Positions 24,363 through 33,524 are shown, numbered from the stretch's first letter. The stretch is 64,000 bases of DNA from Streptomyces flavotricini (GCF_020639365.1 NZ_JAINUL010000001.1:5632620-5696619); one strand, 5' to 3'. Program-made: numbers and translations. Notes: generated by a model not told the origin, from the letters alone.

Positions 24363-25946
24363 ATGAGAGTCCTGCGACGCACGCTCGGCACACTCCTCTT
24401 CCTCGGCGCGGCCGTCTCCTGCGCCGCGTCCCCCGACGCCGACGCCAGACCCGGGGACGGCCGCCCGGCCGCCCTCGCCCCCTACGCACAGCTGCTGCCG
24501 GCGCCCGCCTCCGCCCGCGCCGAAGGCCCCGGGTACGCCGTCGGCGCGGGCACGGTCATCCGTACCGGCCCGGGCGGCGACGAGGAGGTCCGGCGGGTCG
24601 GCGAGCTCCTCGCGGACCAGCTCAGAGCTCCCAGCGGGCTCCCGCTGCCGGTGGTCGACGGGGCCGGGGGAGACGGGATCCGGCTCCGGCTCGACGCGGG
24701 GGCGGAGGTGACCGGCGTCGAGGGGTACCGGCTGGAGGCGGACCCGGGCGGGGTCACGCTGACCGCCCGGACCCCTGCGGGTCTCTTCCACGCGGGCCAG
24801 ACGCTGCGGCAGCTGCTGCCGGTGGCCGGTCCGGGCACGGTGCCCGGCGGCGAGATCACCGACGCGCCGCGGTTCGCGTACCGGGGGGCGATGCTGGACA
24901 TCGCCCGCCACCACTTCACGGCGGAGCAGGTCAAGCGGTACGTGGACCAGCTGGCCCAGTACAAGGTCAACACGCTCCACCTGCACCTGACCGACGACCA
25001 GGGCTGGCGGATCGCGATCGACTCCTGGCCGCGGCTGGCGGAGTACGGCGGCGGCAGCGAGGTCGGCGGCGGCCCGGGCGGGTACTGGACGAAGGACGAG
25101 TACCGGGACCTGGTGGCGTACGCGGGCGAGCGGTACGTGGACGTGGTCCCGGAGATCGACATGCCGGGGCACGTGAACGCGGCCCAGGCCTCGTACGCGG
25201 AGCTGAACTGCGACGGGAAGGCGCGCGAGCGCTACACCGGCATCAAGGTCGGCTTCAGCTCGCTGTGCGTCGGCAAGGAGCGGACGTACGAGTTCATCGA
25301 CGAGGTGCTCGGCGAGCTGGCGGACATGACCCCGGGCCGCTACCTGCACATCGGCGGCGACGAGGCGCACTCGACGCCCGCGGCGGACTACGCGGCGTTC
25401 ATGGACCGGGCCCAGCAGATCGTCGGGCGCCACGGCAAGACGGTGGTGGCCTGGCACCAGCTGGCGACGGCCCGGCCGGCGCCGGGTGCGGTGCTCCAGT
25501 ACTGGGGCCACGACCGGACCGGGGCCGCGGAGAAGGCGGCGGTGGCCGCGGCCGCGAAGGCGGGCCACCCGCTGATCCTGTCGCCCGCGGACCGGCTGTA
25601 CCTGGACATGAAGTACGACCTGACGACGAAGCCGGGGCTGGCGTGGGCGGGCTTCGTCCCGGTGCGCAGGGCCTACGACTGGAACCCCGGGACGTACTTG
25701 GCCGCGGCCGGAGTCCCGCAGTCCGCGGTCCTCGGCGTGGAGGCCCCGCTGTGGACGGAGACGATCGCGACCCGCGCGGACCTGGAGTTCATGGCCTTCC
25801 CGCGGGTGCTGGGCCTGGCGGAACTGGGCTGGAGCCAGGGCCCGGCCGACTGGTCGGAGTACAGCAGGCGGGTGGCGGCGCAGGGGCCGAGGCTGGACGC
25901 CCAGGACATCACGTACTACCGGGCCCCGGACGTCCCCTGGTCGTAG
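24363..25946 (+). CDS. GH20 beta-N-acetylhexosaminidase, secreted
   Basis: A 527-residue exported glycoside hydrolase. An N-terminal signal (VLRRTLGTLLFLGAAVSC) ends at a Cys that only partly fits a lipobox. A GH20b domain and then the (beta/alpha)8 GH20 barrel follow. Catalytic features seen are HLHLTDDQGWRI, EIDMPGH and the Asp-Glu pair in LHIGGDEAHST, which performs substrate-assisted catalysis. It releases GlcNAc from chitooligosaccharides or peptidoglycan fragments, feeding the same amino-sugar pool as nearby glmS. The ATG at 24363 is chosen because the signal peptide begins there. Confidence 0.93.
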   Translation: MRVLRRTLGTLLFLGAAVSCAASPDADARPGDGRPAALAPYAQLLPAPASARAEGPGYAVGAGTVIRTGPGGDEEVRRVGELLADQLRAPSGLPLPVVDGAGGDGIRLRLDAGAEVTGVEGYRLEADPGGVTLTARTPAGLFHAGQTLRQLLPVAGPGTVPGGEITDAPRFAYRGAMLDIARHHFTAEQVKRYVDQLAQYKVNTLHLHLTDDQGWRIAIDSWPRLAEYGGGSEVGGGPGGYWTKDEYRDLVAYAGERYVDVVPEIDMPGHVNAAQASYAELNCDGKARERYTGIKVGFSSLCVGKERTYEFIDEVLGELADMTPGRYLHIGGDEAHSTPAADYAAFMDRAQQIVGRHGKTVVAWHQLATARPAPGAVLQYWGHDRTGAAEKAAVAAAAKAGHPLILSPADRLYLDMKYDLTTKPGLAWAGFVPVRRAYDWNPGTYLAAAGVPQSAVLGVEAPLWTETIATRADLEFMAFPRVLGLAELGWSQGPADWSEYSRRVAAQGPRLDAQDITYYRAPDVPWS

Positions 25947-25976
25947 CCGGAGTAGCCGGAGTAGCCGGAGTAGCCG
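25943..25976. repeat. 9-bp tandem repeat gtagccgga, 3.8 copies
   Basis: Three perfect copies plus a partial one overlap the stop codon of the hexosaminidase gene and run into the noncoding region. Each unit contains a tag triplet, so the repeat supplies stacked stop codons. Confidence 0.85.
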
Positions 25977-26018
25977 TGGCCGGAGCGGCCGTGGCCGGGG
26001 AGGAAGGATGCCCGCGGC

Positions 26019-26115
26019 GTGTCCGCGAAGAGGGCCGGTCAGGGCTTCGCGGACACGTCCTCGGGCGAGGACAGCGGGTGCGCTGCCGAGGGACCGTATT
26101 CGGCAGCGCACCCGC
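26019..26115. terminator. Array of three consecutive hairpins between convergent genes
   Basis: Hairpin 1 (26019-26056) has a perfect 12-bp stem and a 14-nt loop. Hairpin 2 (26057-26072) has a 7-bp stem with a 2-nt loop as drawn. Hairpin 3 (26074-26115) has a perfect 16-bp stem and a 10-nt loop. Together they separate the hexosaminidase gene from desD and should block readthrough in both directions. Confidence 0.85.
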
Positions 26116-26123
26116 CCCTTTGA

Positions 26124-27914
26124 TCACCGTCGCGATGCGTAAGGCGCGACGGGGTTCTTGAGGGTGCCGATCAGCTGGAGGGCGGCCGCCGGGTCGGCGA
26201 GGTCCACCATCTGCTTGTTGTTGCGCAGCTGGAGCCGGTTCAGGCAGGACAGCTGGAACTCCTCGGCGAACAGGTCGTAGCGCTCGAAGCGCTCAGCGAG
26301 CTGCGGCATCGACTCCTGGTAGTCGTGGCCGCACTCCGCGACCGCCTTCCAGAAGGTCTCCTCCTCGCAGATGCCCTCCGTGGCCAGGATCGAGCCCAGG
26401 AAGCGGAAGAAGCAGTCGAAGACGTCCGTGAAGATCGACAGGAGCTTCATGTCCTCCGGGATGTCGGCCCTGACGCGCTCGACGGCCGGCGGGAGCACCG
26501 CGTCGGGGTCCATGACCACGATCTCCTCGGCGATGTCCTTGAAGATCGCCCGCTTCACCACGCCGTTCTCGATGACGAGGATGGTGTTCTCGCCGTGCGG
26601 CATGTAAGCGAGGTCGTACTGGTAGAAGCAGTGCAGGAGCGGCAGGAGGTACGCCCTCAGGTACGGCTTCAGCCACTGCGACGGGGTGAGGCCCGATTCC
26701 TCGATCAGGGCGCCCACGAAGGACCTGCCCTCGGAGTCGACGTGCAGCAGCGAGGCCATCGTCGCCAGGCGCTCGCCGTCCCGCAGGTGGTTGACCGGGG
26801 ATTCGCGCCACAGGGCGGCCAGCATCTTGCGGTACGGCGAGTACCGGTCGGTGGCGCGCTCGTACTGGCGGTGGTGGTAGCCGATCGCCGCGCGTTCGCG
26901 GATGATCGAGAAGTCCACCGACCGCAGGACCTCGTCGCCCTCGATCAGCTGGTGCAGCCAGTCGTTGATCGCCGGGGTGGCTTCCATGTACGCCGCCGAC
27001 AGGCCGCGCATGAAGCCCATGTTGAGGACCGAGATGGCGGTCTTCACGTAGTGCTTCGTCGGCGTCGTCGTGTTGAAGAACGTACGGATCGACTGCTGGG
27101 CCAGGTACGCGTCCTCGCCCTCGCCGAGCAGCACCAGACGGCGGTTCGCGATCTCGGCCGCGAAGGTGACCGTGGTCTTGTTCCACCACTGCCAGGGGTG
27201 GACCGGCAGGAAGTGGTACTGCGCCGGGTCCAGGTCCAGGGCGGACAGCTTGGCCTCGAACCCCGCGATGGCGGCCTCGCCCAGTTCCTCGCGCATGAAC
27301 GCGTCGTGGTCCAGGCCCGCACCGGCCGTGAAGGTCGAGACGTCCTTGCGGGCCGCGACCCACACCAGGTGGACGGGGCTCGCCGTCTCCGGGGCGTAGG
27401 AGAGGTACTCGTGCACGCCGAAGCCGAGCCGGCCGTTGTTGGCCACGAAGCAGGGGTGGCCCTCGGTCATGCCGGTCTCGATGTCCTGGAAGGAGGACTT
27501 CGCGAGCACGGCGGACGGGACCTGCGGCTTCGTGTACTTGTAGCCCGAGCCGGCCAGGGTGGAGGAGATCTCCTCCAGGTAGACCGGCAGGACCTCCGCG
27601 CTCAGGCCCAGGGCCTCGCGCAGCTCGATGTGGAAGTCGAGGGCGTCCAGCGGGAGCTCGGCGCCGTCCCGCAGGCGGGTGACCGAGGCCTCGTCCACCG
27701 CCCAGTGGTCCAGGGCGTGGCGGGCCGCGGTGAAGCGGTATTCGACCGAGCCGTCGTCGCTGAGGACCGAGTACGCCGACTCGGAGCCGTCGAGCGGCTT
27801 CGGGGTCAGCAGGCGCTCGTGCGAGAACTCCGCCAGGGCCTTGCGGACCAGGGCGCGGTTCGCACGGGCCCACAGTTCGGGGGAGAGGTGCGAGATCGCG
27901 TCGGTGAGGCTCAT
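26124..27914 (-). CDS. desD: Desferrioxamine synthetase DesD (NIS synthetase)
   Basis: A 596-residue IucA/IucC-family NRPS-independent siderophore synthetase. It activates the succinyl carboxylate as an acyl-adenylate and oligomerises and macrocyclises N-hydroxy-N-succinylcadaverine into desferrioxamine. The adenylation-site region is visible (GHPCFVANNGRLGFG, then HPWQWWN). The C-terminal FhuF-like part has HGENTILV and IFKDIAEEIV. It is the last gene of desABCD and overlaps desC by 4 nt (ATGA). Full length, no anomalies. Confidence 0.97.
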   Translation of the reverse strand: MSLTDAISHLSPELWARANRALVRKALAEFSHERLLTPKPLDGSESAYSVLSDDGSVEYRFTAARHALDHWAVDEASVTRLRDGAELPLDALDFHIELREALGLSAEVLPVYLEEISSTLAGSGYKYTKPQVPSAVLAKSSFQDIETGMTEGHPCFVANNGRLGFGVHEYLSYAPETASPVHLVWVAARKDVSTFTAGAGLDHDAFMREELGEAAIAGFEAKLSALDLDPAQYHFLPVHPWQWWNKTTVTFAAEIANRRLVLLGEGEDAYLAQQSIRTFFNTTTPTKHYVKTAISVLNMGFMRGLSAAYMEATPAINDWLHQLIEGDEVLRSVDFSIIRERAAIGYHHRQYERATDRYSPYRKMLAALWRESPVNHLRDGERLATMASLLHVDSEGRSFVGALIEESGLTPSQWLKPYLRAYLLPLLHCFYQYDLAYMPHGENTILVIENGVVKRAIFKDIAEEIVVMDPDAVLPPAVERVRADIPEDMKLLSIFTDVFDCFFRFLGSILATEGICEEETFWKAVAECGHDYQESMPQLAERFERYDLFAEEFQLSCLNRLQLRNNKQMVDLADPAAALQLIGTLKNPVAPYASRR

Positions 27915-28498
27915 ATGGAGGCTCCCGTCACGCCGGTGGCCGCCTCGAACTGCGCGCGCGTGCAGAAGCTCAGCAGGGCCATTTTCTCCGGCTTCTGCAC
28001 CGGGCGCTCCGCGACGAAGCCGACGGCCTCGTTGAGGGCGTGCACGGCCTTGTTGTCCACGTCCGGCTCCACCACGACGCGTTCGGTCTTCGGGTCGGCG
28101 AAGACGGCCGCCATCACGGTGGTGATGACCGCGCGGGTGAAACCGTGCAGCGGCCGGTCGCTCGGGGCGACGAGGAAGTGCATGCCGACGTCGCCGGGCA
28201 GGGCGTCGTACAGGCCGACGAGCTCCAGCTCGCTCGGGTCGTACGTCTCCATCAGGAAGGCGGGGCGGCCCTCGTGCAGGCCGATGAACGCCTGGTGGTG
28301 CTCGTGGGCGGCGATGCGCATGTACTCGCGCTCGACGTCCGGCAGCGAGGCGTCCTGCATCATCCAGAACGAGGCTTTGGGGTGCGTGACCCAGCCGTGG
28401 AGCAGCTCCGCGTCGGCGAAGGGGTCCAGCGGGCGGATGGAGAAGCTGCCGAGGACGGCGTCGTCGCGCGTGTAGAGGCTTTCTGCGGTGGTGCTCAT
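27911..28498 (-). CDS. desC: Desferrioxamine acyltransferase DesC
   Basis: A 195-residue GNAT-fold N-hydroxycadaverine acyltransferase of the AlcB/IucB/RhbD type. It transfers succinyl or acetyl from CoA to the hydroxylamine. Recognisable segments are HGWVTHPKASFWMM, FLMETYDPSELELVG and VVEPDVDNKAVHALNEAVGF. It overlaps desB and desD by 4 nt each, so the operon is translationally coupled. The ATG is at 28498. Confidence 0.96.
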   Translation of the reverse strand: MSTTAESLYTRDDAVLGSFSIRPLDPFADAELLHGWVTHPKASFWMMQDASLPDVEREYMRIAAHEHHQAFIGLHEGRPAFLMETYDPSELELVGLYDALPGDVGMHFLVAPSDRPLHGFTRAVITTVMAAVFADPKTERVVVEPDVDNKAVHALNEAVGFVAERPVQKPEKMALLSFCTRAQFEAATGVTGASI

Positions 28499-29796
28499 GC
28501 GTGGGTGCCTTCCGGGGCCGCGAACTGCTGGAACGCGATGGACTTCTCGACCTTGTAGTACTCGCGGCCGAGGAGCTCTCCGACGATGTACGCGTTGCGG
28601 TACGCGGCCATGCCCAGGTCGGGCGAGGTGATCGAGTGGTTGTGCACCGTGCCGTTCTGCAGGAAGACCCCGCGGCCGGTCACGTCGATGCTGTAGTTGC
28701 GGGCCGCGTCCGGCCGGCCGTGGCCGTCGAAGGCCAGGCGCTCGCGCACCGGGTTCAGGAACTCGGGCAGCGTGTACTTGTAGCCCGTCGCGAGGACCAG
28801 GCCCTCGGTGGCGAGGGAGAAGTCGCGCTCCTGCTCCTCCTGGCGCAGCCCCAGGGCGTAGGAGCCCGTGGTGGTGTCGTACGCCGCGGAGTTCAGCGAG
28901 GTGTTGGTCAGCAGGGTGGTCGGGACCGGGCCCGGGGAGGTGACCTTCTTCTGGTAGAGCAGGTCGAAGATGGCGTTGATGAGCTCGCCGTCGATGCCCT
29001 TGAAGAGGTTCTTCTGCTGGGTCTCGAGCCGGTAGCGGGTCTCCTCGGGGAGCGCGTGGAAGTAGTCCACGTACTCCGGGGAGGTCATCTCCAGGGTCAG
29101 CTTCGTGTATTCCAGCGGGAAGAACCGCGGTGAGCGGGTCACCCAGTTGAGCTGGTAGCCGTGCACGTCGATCTCGGACAGCAGGTCGTAGTAGATCTCC
29201 GCCGCGCTCTGGCCGGAGCCGATGAGCGTGATCGACTTCTTCCGCTGGAGCTCGGCCTTGTTCTGCACGTAGGCGGAGTTGTGCGTGAAGTCGCCTCCGA
29301 GGCCGGCACAGGCCTGCGGGACGAACGGCGGGGTTCCGGTGCCCAGGACCAGGCGGCGGGCGCGGTGGGTCTCGCCGCGGTCGGTGTGGACCTCGTACAC
29401 CTCGGCCTGCTCGTCGTACGTGACCTCCGTGACGGAGGTGGAGTACTGCACGTTGGTGAGGCGGTCGGCGGCCCAGCGGCAGTAGTCGTTGTACTCGGTC
29501 CGCAGCGGGTAGAAGTTCTCCCGGATGTAGAAGGAGTACAGCCGGTCCTTGTCCTTCAGGTAGTTCAGGAAGGAGAAGGGCGAGGTCGGGTCGGCCAGGG
29601 TGACCAGGTCCGACATGAACGGCGTCTGCAGGTGGGCGCCGTCCAGGAACATCCCGGCGTGCCACTCGAAGTGCGGCTTCGACTCGATGAAGAGCCCGTC
29701 GAGCTCGTCGATCGGCGCGGTCAGGCAGGCGAGTCCCAGGTTGAAGGGACCGAGGCCGATACCGATGAAGTCGTGGGGCTCAGTGGTGGACGGCAA
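28495..29796 (-). CDS. desB: Cadaverine N-hydroxylase DesB (lysine 6-monooxygenase family)
   Basis: A 433-residue FAD/NADPH-dependent N-hydroxylating monooxygenase. The FAD loop near the N-terminus is GIGLGPFNLGLA, the NADPH loop is ITLIGSGQSAAEIYYDLL, and the C-terminal ATGY motif reads LVLATGYKY. It hydroxylates cadaverine made by DesA. The start is TTG at 29796 with a good gggag site 8 nt upstream, overlapping desA by 17 nt. The rare start codon and overlap suggest its level is set by coupling to desA. Confidence 0.96.
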   Translation of the reverse strand: MPSTTEPHDFIGIGLGPFNLGLACLTAPIDELDGLFIESKPHFEWHAGMFLDGAHLQTPFMSDLVTLADPTSPFSFLNYLKDKDRLYSFYIRENFYPLRTEYNDYCRWAADRLTNVQYSTSVTEVTYDEQAEVYEVHTDRGETHRARRLVLGTGTPPFVPQACAGLGGDFTHNSAYVQNKAELQRKKSITLIGSGQSAAEIYYDLLSEIDVHGYQLNWVTRSPRFFPLEYTKLTLEMTSPEYVDYFHALPEETRYRLETQQKNLFKGIDGELINAIFDLLYQKKVTSPGPVPTTLLTNTSLNSAAYDTTTGSYALGLRQEEQERDFSLATEGLVLATGYKYTLPEFLNPVRERLAFDGHGRPDAARNYSIDVTGRGVFLQNGTVHNHSITSPDLGMAAYRNAYIVGELLGREYYKVEKSIAFQQFAAPEGTHA

Positions 29797-31270
29797 GGGA
29801 TTCTCCCAGGAACTGCTCGGCGTGTGCGGCGAGGAGGTCGAGGACGGCCGCGATGTCGGCCGTCGTGGTCTGCGGGTTGAGGAGGGTGAACTTCAGGTAC
29901 TGGTCCCCGTCCACCTTGGTGCCGGCGACGACGGCCTCGCCGGAGGCGAACAGCGCCTTGCGGGCGTGCAGATTGGCCTCGTCGACGAGGTCGTTGCGGA
30001 CCTCGACGCCGTCGAGGCGGGGTACGTAGCGGAAGACCAGGGTGGAGATCTGCGGGCGGACGACGACCTCGAAGCGCGGATCGGCGTCGATGATGTCCCA
30101 GCCGGCGGCGGCCAGGTCGATGACCTCGTCGAAGAGCGAGCCGAGGCCGTCCGCGCCCATGGTGCGCAGGGTCATCCAGAGCTTGAGCGCGTCGAAGCGG
30201 CGCGTGGTCTGGATGGACTTGTCGACCTGGTTGGGGATCCGCTCCTCCGCCATCCGGCGGGGGTTGAGGTAGTCGGCGTGGTACGTGGCGTGCTTGAGGG
30301 TGTCGCGGTCGCGCACCAGCATCGCGCTGGAGCTGACCGGCTGGAAGAACGACTTGTGGTAGTCGACCGTGACCGAGTTCGCGTGCTCGATGCCGTCGAG
30401 CAGGTGCCGGCGGGTGGGGGAGACCAGCAGTCCGCAGCCGTACGCGGCGTCCACGTGCATCCAGGTGGAGTGCTCGGCGGCCAGGCGGGCGATCTCGGGG
30501 AGCGGGTCGATGGAACCGAAGTCGGTGGTGCCGGCGGTGGCGACGACGGCCATCGGGAACAGGCCCTCGCGGACGCAGCTCTCCAGCTCCAGGGCGAGCA
30601 CGGAGGTGTCCATGCGGCGGTTGCGGTCGACCGGGACGGCGATGACGGCCTCGTAGCCGAGTCCGAGCATGGCGGCCGACTTCTTGACGCTGAAGTGGCT
30701 GGCCTCGGAGGTGAAGATGCGCAGCTTCGGCAGGACTTCGGACTTCGCGAGCGGCCGGTGGCTGTTCTGCATGACCGTGCGGCAGGCCTCGTCGCGGGCC
30801 AGCAGCAGGGAGTGGAAGTTGGACTGGCTGCCGCCGGAGGTGAAGATGCCGTCCGCGTCCGGGCCGAGGCCGATGCGCCCGGCGGTCCAGTCGATCAGCC
30901 GGCGCTCGATGAGCGTGCCGCCGATGGACTGGTCCCAGGTGTCCAGGGAGGAGTTGACGGCCGAGAGGACCGCCTCGCCGAGGACGGCGGGGATGACGAC
31001 CGGGCAGTTGAGGTGGCCCAGGTAGCGCGGGTGGTGGAAGTACACCGCGTCGCGGAGGTAGACCTCTTCCAGCTCGTCGAGGACGGCGGCGGGGTCTTCG
31101 AGCGGCCGGTCCAGGTCGATCCCGTTGATGACCGGGGCGAGTTCGTCGACGGACATGCCGGTGTGGGGCCGCTCGGTGGTCGCGAGTTTCGCCGCGACGC
31201 GCTCGACGCCTTCCGTGACGGAACGCCGGTACAGGTCCGCGGTCGTCTCATTCAGCAGATGCGAGCGCAT
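29780..31270 (-). CDS. desA: Lysine decarboxylase DesA (PLP)
   Basis: A 496-residue group II PLP-dependent decarboxylase that makes cadaverine from lysine, the first desferrioxamine step. It shows the cofactor-anchoring HVDAAYGCG and the Schiff-base lysine in SVTVDYHKSFFQP (about 320). FTSGGSQSNFHSLLLAR is typical of the family. The ATG at 31270 sits behind a ggagg site; the TTG one codon earlier is not needed. It is first in the desABCD operon and is preceded by an iron box 47 bp upstream. Confidence 0.97.
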   Translation of the reverse strand: MRSHLLNETTADLYRRSVTEGVERVAAKLATTERPHTGMSVDELAPVINGIDLDRPLEDPAAVLDELEEVYLRDAVYFHHPRYLGHLNCPVVIPAVLGEAVLSAVNSSLDTWDQSIGGTLIERRLIDWTAGRIGLGPDADGIFTSGGSQSNFHSLLLARDEACRTVMQNSHRPLAKSEVLPKLRIFTSEASHFSVKKSAAMLGLGYEAVIAVPVDRNRRMDTSVLALELESCVREGLFPMAVVATAGTTDFGSIDPLPEIARLAAEHSTWMHVDAAYGCGLLVSPTRRHLLDGIEHANSVTVDYHKSFFQPVSSSAMLVRDRDTLKHATYHADYLNPRRMAEERIPNQVDKSIQTTRRFDALKLWMTLRTMGADGLGSLFDEVIDLAAAGWDIIDADPRFEVVVRPQISTLVFRYVPRLDGVEVRNDLVDEANLHARKALFASGEAVVAGTKVDGDQYLKFTLLNPQTTTADIAAVLDLLAAHAEQFLGESLAVHH

Positions 31271-31316
31271 CAACGTTCCTCCGGGCAGGGGGAGATGGGG
31301 GGTGGGGAAGGCGTTC

Positions 31317-31337
31317 CTTAGGTTAGCCTAACCTAAG
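31317..31337. promoter_or_regulatory. Iron box (DmdR1-type operator) upstream of desA
   Basis: A perfect 21-bp palindrome (cttaggttag, central c, ctaacctaag) matches the DtxR/IdeR/DmdR1 consensus TTAGGTTAGGCTAACCTAA. It should repress desABCD when iron is sufficient. It lies 47 bp before the desA start. Confidence 0.95.
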
Positions 31338-31351
31338 TGTCACACCAAATG

Positions 31352-31386
31352 GAGATGGGCCCCGGCCAAAAGCCGGGGCCCATCTC
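31352..31386 (-). terminator. Terminator after desF
   Basis: A perfect 15-bp stem (31352-31366 with 31372-31386) has a 5-nt caaaa loop. It lies 32 nt past the desF stop and immediately before the desA iron box, so desE-desF and desABCD are separate transcription units. Confidence 0.9.
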
Positions 31387-31417
31387 GCAACAGTGGAGCG
31401 GACAAGGGGAGTTGGGA

Positions 31418-32338
31418 CTACAGCGCGGAGGTGGGATCCTCGCTGGCAGCCTGTCCCGAGTACGCCTCGGCGAGGAGTTCCTCCTCGCTCGCGCCGAGAC
31501 GCCAGTAACCGGTGAAACGCACCGCGCGCCGGTCGATGGAACGTTCCTGCACGATGTGCCGGCGGACCGCCCGAACGGTGCCCGCCTCGCCCGCGAGCCA
31601 GACGTACGGGGCTTCGGCGTCCGGGAGTTCGGCCGCCCGCAGCGCCTCCACCACGCGCTCGGCGCGCTCCTTGCCCGTGCCGCTCTCGCGCACGATCCAG
31701 GTGACGTCCAGGTCGGCGGCGCTCTGGAGGTCGAGGCGGTCATCGGCGTGCGGGACCTCGAACCAGGCCGCGACCCGGGTGCCGGCGGGAAGCCGGTCCA
31801 AGATCGCGGCGGCCGCGGGCAGCGCGGTCTCGTCCGCGTACATCACCAGCGCATCGGTGGCGGCCGGCGGCTGGAACCGTACGGACTTGTTCTCCGCGAC
31901 GGCCGGGCCGATCGCCATGATCCGGCGGCCGGTGACGGCCCGTCCGGCCCAGTACGAGGCGGGGGACGAGTCGCCGTGCAGGACGAAGTCGATGTCGACC
32001 TCGTCCGCGCCCCCGGCCGTGCGGCGCTGCTCGCGCACGGTGTACGAGCGCATCACCGGGCGGTCGGCGTCGGGCATCGCCCGCCAGGCGCCGAACCACG
32101 TGTCCTCGTCGGTGGACGGGAGCGCGGTGTGTTCCTCGTGCGCGGGCGGCAGGAAGACCGACAGGCTCTGGTCGTAGCCGCCCGAGCGGAAGCCCGCGAG
32201 GGACTCCCCGCCGAACGTGACCCGCAGGAACGAGTGTCCGAGCCGGCGGGTGCGCAGCACTTCGAGTTCGAAGAACCGGAAGTGGGCGGCGGCCGGTACG
32301 GCTTCGGAGGCAGTCGCGTCGGATGCGATGGCGGTCAT
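31418..32338 (-). CDS. desF: Siderophore-interacting protein / ferric-siderophore reductase DesF
   Basis: A 306-residue flavin reductase of the SIP/ViuB family. It has an N-terminal FAD-binding barrel (RPVMRSYTVREQRR, the RxYTxR flavin motif) followed by an NAD(P)H-binding SIP domain (ALVMYADETALPAAAAIL and YVWLAGEAGTVRAVRRH). It releases iron from imported ferrioxamine by reduction. The ATG at 32338 has a ggggggatt site. It lies 71 bp downstream of desE and probably shares its iron-regulated transcript. Confidence 0.95.
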   Translation of the reverse strand: MTAIASDATASEAVPAAAHFRFFELEVLRTRRLGHSFLRVTFGGESLAGFRSGGYDQSLSVFLPPAHEEHTALPSTDEDTWFGAWRAMPDADRPVMRSYTVREQRRTAGGADEVDIDFVLHGDSSPASYWAGRAVTGRRIMAIGPAVAENKSVRFQPPAATDALVMYADETALPAAAAILDRLPAGTRVAAWFEVPHADDRLDLQSAADLDVTWIVRESGTGKERAERVVEALRAAELPDAEAPYVWLAGEAGTVRAVRRHIVQERSIDRRAVRFTGYWRLGASEEELLAEAYSGQAASEDPTSAL

Positions 32339-32409
32339 GCGGAGAATCCCCCCTGGGAATGGATGGGGCGCCTGGTCGTGGCGCCGGGGGCCGGCGGGCC
32401 GGCCGAGGG

Positions 32410-33450
32410 TCAGCTGACCTTCTTGGCGCCCTGGACGGCCTTGGCGAGGTCCTCGAGGATCTTGGCGCACTTGTCATACGAGTAGATCGGCTCGGTCACG
32501 CGCGGGGCGACCTGGCCGGCCTTGACGGCGGGCATCTCGGCCCAGGTCGGCTTGGCCTTCAGCTCCTCCGGCTGCAGGGTGCCGGTGCGGTTGTCGAGCA
32601 GGACCAGGTCGGCCTTGTACTTGCCGGCGTTCTCCCAGCTCAGGCTCTCGAAGAAGTTGCCCTCGCCCAGCTTGTCCGGGGTGACGAACTCGACGCCCAG
32701 GGACTTGAAGTACTTCAGGTCGGCCGAGGTGTCGGGGGAGGAGGCGTAGAACAGGTCGGCGGAGCCGGAGCCGACGAGGACCTTGATGCCCGGGTTGGCC
32801 TTGGTGGCCTCGCGGACCTTGGCGGCGGCGGCTTCGAAGCGGGCCTTGCCGTCGGCGGCGGACTTGGCGTTCATGTCGGCGCCGAGGGACTTGGCGAGGT
32901 CCGCGGTGCGCTCCAGGGCCTTGTCCATGGAGACGTCGCCGCCGACGCCGACGGCGGCGGCCGGGGCCAGCTTCAGGATCTTGTCCTTGGAGGCCTCGGG
33001 CACGTACCAGTACGTGCCGTCCCAGGTGTTGGTGACGAGCAGCTCGGGCTGGAGGGAGGCGTACTTCTCGACGTTGAACTCGTCGTAGACGTTGCCGAGG
33101 ATCTCGACCTTGGAGATGTCCATCGAGCCGGCCTGGACGTCCGGCTTGCCGTCGGCGGTCTTGGTCGGGCCGAAGACGCCCTTGACCTGGATCCCGTAGT
33201 CGTACAGCGCGGCGGCGGTGCCGGTGAAGGCGACGATGTTCTTCGGCTTCGCCTTGAGGCTGATGTCCTTGCCGAGGTCGTCCTTGAAGGTCCAGGGGCC
33301 CGAGGCGGCGGCGCTCTTGTCCTTGTCGCCCGCCCCGCCCTTCGCCGAGTCGGATCCGCCGCACGCGGTGAGGGCCGCGACGAGGCCGAGGGCGCCGCCG
33401 GCGGCGATGAGACCGCGGCGGGAGAGGTGGGGGGTACGGGACTTGGGCAT
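32410..33450 (-). CDS. desE: Ferrioxamine-binding lipoprotein DesE
   Basis: A 346-residue ABC-transporter solute-binding lipoprotein. The signal peptide contains a twin-Arg-like SRRGLIAAGG and the lipobox LTAC, with Cys near residue 30. A type III (FepB/FhuD-like) binding fold follows (NIVAFTGTAAALYDYGI; PELLVTNTWDG). It captures ferric desferrioxamine outside the cell. No permease or ATPase genes are adjacent, so it must use one encoded elsewhere. The ATG at 33450 is preceded by an iron box about 50 bp upstream. Confidence 0.95.
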   Translation of the reverse strand: MPKSRTPHLSRRGLIAAGGALGLVAALTACGGSDSAKGGAGDKDKSAAASGPWTFKDDLGKDISLKAKPKNIVAFTGTAAALYDYGIQVKGVFGPTKTADGKPDVQAGSMDISKVEILGNVYDEFNVEKYASLQPELLVTNTWDGTYWYVPEASKDKILKLAPAAAVGVGGDVSMDKALERTADLAKSLGADMNAKSAADGKARFEAAAAKVREATKANPGIKVLVGSGSADLFYASSPDTSADLKYFKSLGVEFVTPDKLGEGNFFESLSWENAGKYKADLVLLDNRTGTLQPEELKAKPTWAEMPAVKAGQVAPRVTEPIYSYDKCAKILEDLAKAVQGAKKVS

Positions 33451-33501
33451 GTCTATGTCCGCTTTCGTGCGTGCCGGGCGGCCACTGGGCCGTTCGGAGG
33501 G

Positions 33502-33524
33502 AAGGTTAGCCTAACCTTGGCTAA
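33502..33524. promoter_or_regulatory. Iron box upstream of desE, with a nested second dyad
   Basis: A 17-bp perfect palindrome (aaggttag, c, ctaacctt; 33502-33518) fits the DmdR1 iron-box consensus. A second inverted repeat (ttagcc ... ggctaa; 33506-33524) overlaps it, offset by about 5 bp. This suggests binding of two regulator dimers on opposite faces, as DtxR-type proteins do. Confidence 0.92.
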
